From positions 8,085,767 through 8,149,766 of the forward strand of contig CP099849.1 of the NCBI GenBank assembly GCA_030062745.1: a DNA stretch of 64,000 nucleotides, read 5' to 3'. Shown here piece by piece: positions 54,428-64,000 of this stretch (positions are counted from its first letter, which is position 1; each line of letters begins with the position of its first letter). The translations under genes and the position numbers were made by a program. The stretch comes from Capitulum mitella (lineage: Eukaryota; Arthropoda; Thecostraca; Pollicipedomorpha; Pollicipedidae). Under the pieces are notes generated by a model that saw only the letters and a list, made by a program, of their open reading frames with translations, ran no database searches and had not been told where the DNA came from.

Positions 54428-57400
54428 CTGAAACGGGAGACGGGCGTCAGCGGCGCCGCTAAAGGCGCTAATCAATCGAGCGGCGCCGCAGCGGCCGCCA
54501 AACTCGCTAATGAGACCTGCCACGGCCGCGGCTAACTCGCCGGCCAACTCGGGCGAAGCGGTCGGCCAGGGCAGGCCACCTGTTGGATTTCCTCGCCGCA
54601 TGACGGACCGGCCGGCCGCTGGACGGATTCACGCGTCGCCTGACGACAGGACCAAATCACTGACGGACACCTACCGACCCGTAGACTCGGATGCAGTGGC
54701 GGCGCCAGCGGGGGGGGAGGGGAAGGCGGAGCTGGGGGAAATTGCCTCCTCGAATTCCGAAAAAAATGAATATTTCCCCAATGGCGATGCATGGAAAGAA
54801 AAAAACTCGAAACTGTCGTTTGGCTCCGCTGTTCTCAATACGTGACGCCGTCACAATTTGGACAGCGCGTTTCGTTTCGGCCCGTCTTGTCACAAACCCG
54901 CCAGATGACACTGCCGCATTTCCTTCAGATGGCATCAAATTTAGAAATGTCTTCACAACACGGCATTGGAACTGGCTTCAGAAAATGCGTCGATGAGTCA
55001 TCCAGGGCGAGCTAAACTATGTATGGACGCAACTACAGTTAGTTTGGCCCCGACGCCTGTAACAAGGGCCAGCTTACGAGGCATCCGATTGGTGTCCGAG
55101 TTTTCACCTTGGTCTTACTGTCGACATGGCCGGTTCCTTATTATTACTTCACTACATTTGGTGCATATGTTTCCACTTCGCTAGTGCTCTCATACCATTA
55201 TTCTATTGCTGTTCTGCTTACCGAGAAAACATGTTCGATACCTGATGAAATAATGATAGAGCAAACGTACGGATTGTCGATAGGTGTATTCTTCCGCCTT
55301 ATTCGTTCTGATTTTAGCATTCAAGAAAAGAGCAGTATACGAAAAGAATACCCAAGCGTTATCTATTTAAGAGAGTAAGCAGGTCAATAGTTTTCTTGGT
55401 GCGGGGAATGGAAATAAATCTGAGCATACTGTATAACGTAACTGCATAAAAGCTCTCGTTGGTAGTTCGGAAATAGGGCGGCGGACAAGAATACTAAATC
55501 TCGACCCCGCGCCAGTTCGTTTGAGGAGAGAAATTAGGCCTCTTCACGAGGGACCAATCTGAAGCTGAGTTTGGCCAATGTGCGTTAGCCTTGAGATGGG
55601 ATCATTCACAGATGTCCACAGTACTTTACCGGCGCTACGATGAAAACATCGTCTACCTCCTTTGTGGATGGCAAAGCCTGAGGGGATAAAAAAGAGGATT
55701 CACTGTTCCGTTTTGTGTATGCATGTGTGATATCAGCCAGCAATGCTAACAGCGATACGTCGAGAGAATAGTTGTCGCAAACGCATTACTCCATCTTCGG
55801 TCACTCATTACTCATTGCTCCATCCTCCAACTCCAGAGGGGCCCTCGGTCCGCCTCTGGAGTCGCATTGGTAATATAATCATACCATCTGGGAATGAGTG
55901 TTCCTCTTCTTTCCTTTTGTGAATGAACAAAAGCACCAAATAATCCACAGATTTTGGGAATCTCGCAATGCAGAAACAAAACCCTCTCGGCGAACTTCAA
56001 ACGAATATTTCTTCGGTTCGTTTCAATGACCGTCCCAAGTCCCTTTTGTGGCCTAATGACGGCATCAGCTATTGTTCTTCACAAACTTCCTGGTCGGTCC
56101 ACTGCCTAGCGATGTTTCGGCCACGAATACCATCAACTTGAGTGCTGGTCTGCGGAGCCTGCTCCCTCGTCCTTTGCATTTCTTTTTTGTAGAGGATTTT
56201 TATCAAGGTATTTTAGCGCCGAAAATTCAGTCATCCTCACATCAGAAGTCAAAAGAGCGCGCTCGATCCCAAATGCATCATGTCCTCTTTACTGACGTAG
56301 GCACATGCCGAATCGTCTTCGTGGAAATGAGCTGCATGTGGTCTAATCTGGAATGGATGGAAGGTTCGTTTGAAACTACGAACACCGATAATTCTTGGTA
56401 AACCTATTCCATCCCATCGCCCATGACAGTTTTCTTTTCGCATTTCTTTGACCACCCCATGACCAGGTACACAACTCTATCCTCAGTTATCTCTGCTTGA
56501 AGAGTTTTTTAGCTCCGGATACGTTCGGCATCAATCGTAATGTATAAACTGAGGCATAAAACCAGACAATGATTAACTGAGAGTATTCAAGTAGTTCCTT
56601 GTGATGTCACCATAATTCTGACCTTATTGGGCATAACAAGGATACTGGATCTAGCAAATTAGAAACCTAATGGTACATCCCATCAAAGAAACAGTTCGCG
56701 TCGCTCAGCATTCAAACAGGAGTTTCAGAGACCTGATGGGATGCAGAAGTGGAGCCTCCATAATCCGTGATCATCTTACATACCAATTTGGTGGCGCGGC
56801 AAACACCTTTACTTGTCTGGGATCTTGTTTCATTCTTAGACAATGCGCTTGACGACATTGCTCATTTAAAAAAAAAAAATTTTCTTTTAAGATGCCAAGA
56901 TTATAAGTTACCAATGCGGATGCTGTAAGCCGTAGGAAGCTGGTAGCACCGATCGGGTTCTTTCGAAAAACGTCCAGAAAGCTGCCGTCGCAATCAGCTT
57001 CACGCGCTGGCGCCGGAGAGAGCGCGGCCGGCGGAGCACGATGTTAAAACCCATCCTGGAGAGTGCTCCCCAGCGAGAGACTGCCAGCTGCCTTCGTGGC
57101 CTTCGTAGGCTTAAATCGTGCTCTCGCGGTCGCCCGTCTGTCTTGGGTTTGATGGGCTCGCTAGCAGCTCTGCAGTGTCATCGAAAAGGAACAGACAATG
57201 GTAGAGATGAAGAGAAGTAGAGATGGTAGGACCAGTAGCACCCAAAGGTTAAAAAGGCGTCTTTGCCAATGAATTTTTGTAGCCGTGCCCATGGAACAAT
57301 TAGCAATGTAACCGTAACATTCTGTATTTCCGTGAAGTGGTGAACAGGGCGGAGCAAGAGCCCTCAGCGCGAGCAACTGACAATGGCACCGCTAACGACC

Positions 57401-59183
57401 ACTACATCCATAGGTATGTTTAATACCTTTCTCTACATCTTCACCTATTCTGCACCTATTTAAGAACACTCCGGACAAAAAAAATGGTGAAAATATGCAG
57501 GACAATGGTGAATTTCTACAGGCAACTTGGCTGCAAAACATTAGCATCAAACACATCTTAACACATCATGTATGATATTGCTTATCAAGGTGTTACAACT
57601 TGAAATTCCGACCGAGGTATCGCATGGACAAGGTACACCTCTGTGTATGTCTTGTTCATTCGAAGCGCTGTTTCGTCTCCTCGAAGCGATTGTCAATGAG
57701 TGAAGTCTGCCACGACTTAAACAGGGCACTGAATGCAGCGAAATTTTCATTCTGACGGGAACGAAAAGCCCCGAAATGCAGAGACGTGAATTGATTTTGC
57801 AGTTTTGAGCCATCCCGGTGTGTGACGTATATATTGATAGACGTTCCAGCTTTAGCGTTTTTGCGCTCGCATTGGGAGGCGCGGTCATCAATTTTCCCGG
57901 GGGCGCCCGACGCCGGCGTGAGAATGATGTTCTACTCAGTCTGGTCGGCTACGGCAGCCCCAACCCCAGGCGGCAAACATCCAGAAAGCCAGCCCTTGAC
58001 TGCATACACATAGTGGCCTGAGCTGTCGACAGCGAAATGTGCAGCAAGAAAAAACTGTCCGGTCTGCAGGGAGCACAAGATAACTGGCAGTGGCTTAACA
58101 ATAAACAAGATGGAGCGTTTTACTGTGTGGTCGTAAAACAATAATACCTACAAATTTCCAGACTTTCTACGTCGGCAAAAGAAAAATTCTTAGTATTAAA
58201 TGGGAATTTTCACTGCCAATTTTGCAAAAAAAAACGTTTGTTTTATTTCGGATCCATGCCGATAACTTACAGCAAAACCGTAAGCGAGTATTCAGTTTTG
58301 ACTCAAAACAAATGACAACAGTGTTAAATCAAATGAAACTCTCAGTCTTAAAATGCATTTCAAGGTGCACAGTAGGTTTTACATTCTTAAGTGAGGCGAG
58401 AACTACGTAATCAGCTTATCAAAAGAGTTGCGTAAATTCAGCCTGCGTTGAAATTATTTGGACCAAGCGAATCTTTGAAAAAAGACACGAGAAGAAAACT
58501 TTTGTTCCACTTAGCGTTAAATTAATAACTTTATGACAATAACGTGAGGTTCACGTAGGTTATTTAGTAACAAAGATTCAAAAGCAATTCCTACCTGTTT
58601 AACAGCATTTTATCGCAACCGCAAATAGAAATAGACTGAAATGGAAGATCTGAGTCTGAAAAATAAACATGTAAAACAAAACACGTCCTGATTCATTTGG
58701 GAAGTCGCCAGTAATTCAGTTTTAACTATAAAAGCGTAGGAAAAGCAGACACTCTTGTTACGGTCAAAGACCGCACTATGTTGCGGCCTTCTTTCCAAGC
58801 GTGCTCAAGGATTGATGACACGTCCTTGAGTTGGCCTGTTTCGTGACACGATGCCATTTAAGCAGAAACTAATCTGGAAAGTGAAGCCGCTCCACGAAAT
58901 CCTGGCGGATAACTCATTTCGCACCGGATGCATGTTCTTTATGTGCGGAAGCGCCCGGCATGACGGCTCGTCTTTTCTGCCTTTTCCAGAAGCAACAGAG
59001 CCCGCCCCGCCTGCTGGCTCGGATGGCCGCGGCCGGATCATAAACGAACGCGAAGTACTCCCTTAACAGGGAAGTGCGCCAGGCTCGCACATCACGCGCT
59101 TGTGAACGCGGCCAACTCACGCAGAACTCAGAACACCATGGCACTGGCGGCCGCCTCAGCCGAGCCACTGGCCGCCGCCTCAC
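54428..59183 (-). other. Proc: Intron of the proctolin gene
   Basis: Its 3' end (54,428-54,640) is GC-rich with embedded homeodomain-type cores TAATCAAT (54,469) and TAATGA (54,508). It also holds a G-rich element end (about 54,695-54,740). The rest is AT-rich with no recognised exon. Confidence 0.5.
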
Positions 59184-59315
59184 CTCGGTGAGCATCTGTT
59201 TGATGACGCGGACGTTGGTATCGTCCGCCCTAGTGGGCAGGTACCGCGCCTGGCCGCACATCGCGGCCGCCAACATCACCATCAGCAGCTTCAGCAGCCG
59301 GGACAGCAGCATGAT
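59184..59315 (-). CDS. Proc: Proctolin precursor, signal-peptide exon
   Basis: Minus strand; ATG at 59,312. Residues 1-22 are a classic signal peptide (MLLSRLLKLLMVMLAAAMCG, then QA). They are followed directly by RYLPT, the exact sequence of proctolin, at residues 23-27, and by Arg 28. In insect precursors proctolin likewise begins at the signal-peptidase site and is released by cleavage at a single Arg. Proctolin is a myotropic neuropeptide secreted by neurons and acting on a G-protein-coupled receptor. The exon has a good acceptor (TCTTCTCGTCGCCAG) with a CTAAC branch-type motif about 30 bases upstream. It ends ACCGAG|GTGAGG in phase 0. The acceptor shows that a 5' non-coding exon exists. 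Confidence 0.9.
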
Positions 59316-59318
59316 CTG

Positions 59319-62300
59319 GCGACGAGAAGACGGCACCCGTCACCCGTTAGGAAGCGCTAAACTATGCACGAGTGCTTCACAAAGAATGTTGCACTATTTT
59401 ATCGTGCAAGCACGAAATTGGAAGACCGTCGAAAGATATTAGTTGCGACACATTTCGTGTACCTCTGGTGCCAGCATCATAACTTCTTGATGGTTGGAAT
59501 GAATGGATGGAGCAAACATTGTTCCGATGGTTGTAACAGGAAGTAGAAACTCATAAACTCCTGGTCTCTATAGTATTCTGCACAGCTCTAAACAACATGA
59601 ACACGTCAGCTACCTATGCCACAATTCAATGTGTTTTCGGCGTAAAGTAATATTAACACGATGATATTAACACAGTCACTAGTAATGGCTTTATGCTGTA
59701 CATTGGCTGCATTTGTACGAGTCTGCGCTCGTTCCATTCGCTTTTACATATGATTTAAAGTTATCAGCCAACCGTAAAGTCATATTCCTGTAGTTTCTTT
59801 GTTTTGTTGTTCCAGTGCCTCTTAAAGTTTATATGGATGCTGTACGAATCCAATTTAGAGAGGCGTGCCGATAGGTATTCTACTCTACCTCAAAAGTGCA
59901 AAGTAGCTACACTTTTGGGAATACTTTTGGGGTAGTTTCACTGTTTGAAGTAACGTAAATAGTCTGTATATATGCTCATGTACTTTGGCTCTAAACACAG
60001 ATATGTATTATTCGATATGTATGCTATTATATGATTATTATTATATAATATATTATAGTATTATATGATATGAATGCGCGACCTTAAGGTGCTATGAATA
60101 TCTCCTGCAATGAACGGCATGTGTGCTGGATAAGCAGGAAGTGGTTGGCTCGTCTGCGTGCACAGTTACGGCGAACAGCCTGACATGATTTACGATGACC
60201 TGGGAGAGGAAACGGTTCGCCGTTCACGGCCGTGCTCGCGAACAGCCCCCGCGGGAAACTTCGGGAGAAACACTATGAATTTCTCCACTCGCCAGGTGAC
60301 TGGAGCGAGTGCGACGCCTTTAAGCCGCCCAAATTGGTCCCCAAACAATCGTGCAATCTCGCGCACGTCGCCGGCCCCGATTGAATCCCGACACCCAGGT
60401 GCGAAATGAGCATCGGCCCCAATTGCGGCGCGTCCCGGACGAGATGGACCGGGAGCGGCCATTCGCCGACGCCGCGCCGCCGGCCCGAAGCAATTGAGAG
60501 GCGTCTGGGAGCGGCGCGGCCTGGTGCCGCCGCCGGCCGGCCCGGCTCCGTCGCCGCCGACGTCCCGGAAACGGACCGTCGCCGTTTGGTGGGAGAGTTC
60601 GAACAGGCGTGTCGCGGCCGGCGGCCGGCGCCGCGACCGCCGCGGTTTGAAGCAGTGGCGCGCTCGCGAAGTGTCGAAACATGAGGCAGGATTTGGACTG
60701 TAGTCCCCTCGTAGAGCATTGCTGCTGGTCAATTTATACATGCTACTGAATTTGAAGAAAAACGGCCGGTGTTCAGTTGAAAAAATATACTCATACCCGT
60801 GCGCCTTTCAGTGCTTAAAGTCTCGCAGTTAGTACATGATTTTTCCACATAATGTTGCCCTGAACTGCTCATAAATCCATTCGAACTTCACAATGATGAG
60901 CAAAGAGACAATGTAGCTACGTATGTAGCTAACGAACAGGTGCACGGGTTATGTGGTCAGTAGACTGAAATAAAAAAACCTTTCATTGGCGTGCATGACA
61001 ATTTTTGCCAAAGTGTTGCATTTAACGTCAGAGGACTTGCTACAGAACATCGCTGGAATACTGGAAAGTTCATTGTTATTCGCTTGGTTTAAAAAATGTG
61101 GCACTAAGCGCCAGCAATCGTGCAAACAACGCCAGCGCCTCGTGCAAGAACATTCAAAATCAAACTATGATTAAAAAAGCTTTTCTTGTACAGTCCAACA
61201 ATATGCGCCAGTTTGGCATTACTGGAACGTTGTTCATTTTTTTTACTATTGGAGCATTATTTTTAGGAACTGGAACAGATACTTGAAGATGTAATGCTTC
61301 GGACGGTCGTGTAATATGAGACGGCGGAATCAACAACGGGTGCAACAGATGAGAAATGCATTATGTACATGGGATTTACGATGCAATACAAACGCTGTTT
61401 GCTGTTTGACATTTGTAGAACTATTGCATTTCGTTGTCTAAATTTTTTCGCAGTCAAGAAATGCAGGTTGTTAACTTAATTTTTAGGCCTGTGCTCACAC
61501 TCAGGAGCCGATACCAGTGCGCAGGTGTTTAAGTCTAACTTAACTACGCAGCTTAGGTACAAGTTTTAATTAATGTTTGTAGGATTTAAATCATCACCTT
61601 TTCATGTTTTGCTCCAAACATTCATTCGCATCACCACCGAAACATACAGTGCTATAACCACTAATCTACATCAGCAAGTTTTCATCCCCATCGGAACTTG
61701 GTATTCCCGCATCTAAAAACCTGGACGGAGCCTGCGTCGCTAAAATGGTATAAGCGCCCTTCTAGTCAGTGGCAATAAGAGCAAGCATAGAGCAAACCAG
61801 TGTTTGCAAAAACAAAGATGCTTCCAGTTCTTTGTCCTTCTTAAAATGCCTACACTATATCGCTTCAACGTTATATAGCGCTACTCTGTAACGAACTGTA
61901 CTTTTTCAACGATTAGTGTGGGAAAACCTGCCATGAAACAAAATAAGGTGACTTCAGTCTGCTGAGATATTCAGATCACAGGTGAAGATGGACTGTTTGG
62001 TAGCATCTTGGGCCCACTTCATCATTTTACACAGGTAAACTTCTGTGCTAGGAGCGTCAACACAGCGCGAAAACAGCAAGCAAACCTAACTTCTGCTTAT
62101 GAAAGTGTAAGCAAACAAGAATTCCAGAACGTTATTTACGCAGACTCAAAACCAGCCCATTTCATGCCTTTCTCTGATTTTACGTCCCCTCCAACGAGTC
62201 ATCAGTGGGAAGCTCTTAGCGGTTTAAAAGCAGACATTCAATAAAAACGGGTTTTAGGTGAACTTGGAACGGCTCTCACCACAAAAACACACGAATAAAA

Positions 62301-63111
62301 TCTGTCGGTTTATTCCACGGCAAGAAACCCAATTTACCATCAATCCGAACATTTTTGATAAAAGATCGCACAGGGCCAAAACTAAGAGATTCTGCCAATG
62401 CTAAAGCCAGGATAGAGTTATGACAATGTCAGGATAGGTCCATGACGGGAGTGTAGCGGATAACGAAACCATACTAACTTCCTGTTACATTTTAGCATGA
62501 GGCCTACGGTGTTGCATAGAAAGATATCACCACAAAATGATCCTGACGCCACTGATTTCAGATACATTACTTGACGATTGTTCTCTCATAACGTTCGGAC
62601 AACGTCCTGACATAGCTCAAATAATGTCGAGCGTGTCCGACAATGTCGTGGTAAGGCTCTAACACCGTCCGCTGGACGGGCAAGGCCTGTCTGAGGACCT
62701 ACGCACCGCAAACGGTCACCACCGCCAGACGCCCAGAACAGAACAAAATTCGTAGCAGTCACCCCTTTAAGAGGAGCCGGGCTGTCATTACTCCTGCTGT
62801 CCCTAAATCTATCAAAAACTACCAATAAATCAAATCCCCCAACCACAACCAATCAGGATCCATAGAAGAACAAACGCCAAATGCAGAAAAGAATTCGTAG
62901 CAGCGATCCCCCTGAGACGCATCTGATCCCATTATCCCTAAAACCACCCATGAACCAAACACCCCACCCTTAACCGTGCGGCGTCCGCCACAAAACACCA
63001 CCCCCACCATCTTTCAACATCGCCGCGTCTCTCCGAACATCGCCGCAGCCTCTGGCCAAGCTCCGCACTGGTGGACCTCTCGCGGCCGCGGGCTGCGACA
63101 GCCCTGTCTAC
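59319..63111 (-). other. Proc: Probable 5' intron of the proctolin gene
   Basis: AT-rich sequence with an AT microsatellite (60,010-60,075) and a GC-rich block (60,220-60,680) containing AT cores GATTGAAT and CAATTGAG. No coding exon was recognised. That it is an intron depends on the promoter proposed near 63,225. Confidence 0.45.
60010..60075. repeat. ATTAT/TATATA microsatellite
   Basis: Simple AT-only sequence of about 65 bases in irregular TATTAT units. Confidence 0.85.
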
Positions 63112-63225
63112 CTGAGGCTGGCGGTGCTCGGGGCGAGGAGACGGCGACTGCTGCTGCTGACGCTGCCCGTGCCGGAGTGGTCCTGTGCCGGACGGCGCGC
63201 CGCTGCTATGCCTCGGCCCGATACT
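63112..63225 (-). other. Proc: Candidate non-coding first exon of the proctolin gene
   Basis: From an initiator-like ACAGTAT (A at 63,225) to a good donor GCCTCAG|GTAGAC (GT at 63,111-63,110), minus strand. The coding exon at 59,315 begins with an acceptor two codons before its ATG, so a 5' exon is needed. This is the best candidate I see. Inference only. Confidence 0.4.
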
Positions 63226-63246
63226 GTCGCTCATCTCCAATGAACG

Positions 63247-63297
63247 CTTATAATTCGGCCGGCCGTGACGTCACTGGCTCCGCCCCCGGTGACGTCA
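63247..63297 (-). promoter_or_regulatory. Proc: Candidate promoter: two perfect CREs, GC box, TATA-like site
   Basis: TGACGTCA occurs perfectly at 63,266-63,273 and 63,290-63,297, 24 bases apart, with a CCGCCCCC GC box between them (63,280-63,287). On the minus strand these are followed by TATAAG (63,252-63,247) and, 27 bases on, an initiator-like CAGT (63,226-63,223). The order and direction suit transcription toward the proctolin coding exon. CREs bind CREB/ATF factors and are common in neuropeptide promoters. Confidence 0.55.
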
Positions 63298-63529
63298 CGG
63301 CCTGCGGCCGGCGCCCTCCGTCCGGCGTGGTATTTGGCGACGGTGTCAAAGGATTTTCTGGCTCCGGTCGGACGGCGACCATATTTAGAAGTGCCTTTGG
63401 AAATTTGAGAGGGCGTTTCCGGACGCGGCGTATTTTTAGAAGAATCCGGATGAGCGCGCGACAGGCGCAAATAATGTCCCGAGTCTCCGTGTCAGAGGGT
63501 CCTACTGCTGCATTTATCGCGGGGACGTA

Positions 63530-64000
63530 AAATCCGCCCGACTTGGCTTAAGTCAGGATTTCTTATTTGTTCTACGTTTCCGCGGTGGCATCTTCACCTT
63601 TATACCGTGGGCGGCTCTCTTTCTATATCGGGAATGAAATATTTTGATGATGTATTGTCGCCTTTTACTTGAGATTATGAAGCACTTCTTTTCAGTGGTG
63701 GTGGAAGCGGAGGGGGACGGTGCAGTTCCCCACTGAAAAGCATGGTAGCCAAACATATCTTTTTGCTCCCTTCCCCAATAAAAAATGGCCGTGTGCCACA
63801 AACAAGTTTTTGGCAGTCAGGTCTTGAAATAGCAACTGGTTAGGGCGTTAAGCGGTTTCAAACTTTCATTACTTATGTTGCTGTGCAACTAATTCCCTTG
63901 ACCAGTTCTGTACACGTTTATTGAAATAATTGACCGCGTTTCCTTGAGGCTGATTTAAATGAAAGCATGTACGAAGATTACACATCATTTTGTCTTTTTG
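63530..64000. other. Window end, nothing recognised
   Basis: AT-rich sequence with no exon, repeat or site I can support. Confidence 0.5.

Larger units (their letters stand above)
63000..63420. other. CpG-rich block around the candidate promoter
   Basis: CpG island-like composition surrounding the CREs; long open frames here on both strands are compositional. Confidence 0.5.

Noticed and set aside
1-64000. CRISPR arrays, prophage, insertion sequences or operons
   Set aside because: The sequence is eukaryotic; repeats lack spacer structure and no ribosome-binding-site-led gene clusters exist.

Overview
The window is eukaryotic nuclear DNA, almost certainly from an arthropod and probably a crustacean. 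Short exons (about 100-300 bases) with GT/AG borders sit in introns of up to 11 kb. AT-rich intron filler alternates with short GC-rich blocks, there is much repeat debris, and one gene encodes the arthropod neuropeptide proctolin. Nothing prokaryotic, viral or CRISPR-like was seen. Few of the many open frames are genes.

Left part (about 1.4-40.7 kb, + strand): fifteen exons of an agrin-type basement-membrane protein, entering from outside the window and ending at a TGA at 40,672. Domain order is six-Cys (EB-like) module, EGF1, LamG1, EGF2, EGF3, LamG2, EGF4, LamG3, the C-terminal order of agrin. Splice phases agree across all 14 introns once one surplus base is allowed in exon 5 and one in exon 10, giving about 861 residues. 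LamG2 has Ala where most LamG domains have the late Cys, as I recall for agrin LG2. The intron at 23.9-28.5 kb cuts LamG3 near the place of the vertebrate alternatively spliced z site.

Right part (about 54.3-63.3 kb, - strand, convergent with the first gene): a proctolin precursor. A signal-peptide exon (59,184-59,315) carries RYLPT directly after the predicted cleavage point, followed by Arg. A phase-compatible terminal exon lies at 54,335-54,427. About 4 kb upstream of the start codon two perfect cAMP-response elements flank a GC box, followed by a TATA-like and an initiator-like site pointing along the - strand; this is a candidate promoter with a non-coding first exon.

Between and within the genes: the 11-kb intron of the agrin-like gene holds a possible nested - strand gene (14,510-14,809). 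Two copies of a dispersed repeat rich in AGGTCA half-sites lie in other introns. A tRNA-derived SINE head, G-rich element ends, hairpins, minisatellites and microsatellites are scattered about. The region from 41.4 to 53.5 kb has no gene I can support.

The most unusual observation is that the agrin-like gene repeatedly shows tandem duplications spanning the 3' end of an exon and its 5' splice site: six 45-bp copies after exon 8, three 45-bp copies after exon 13, three 61-73-bp copies after exon 6, and two 33-bp copies at exon 3. A broken copy of the EGF3 exon also lies just upstream of the real one.
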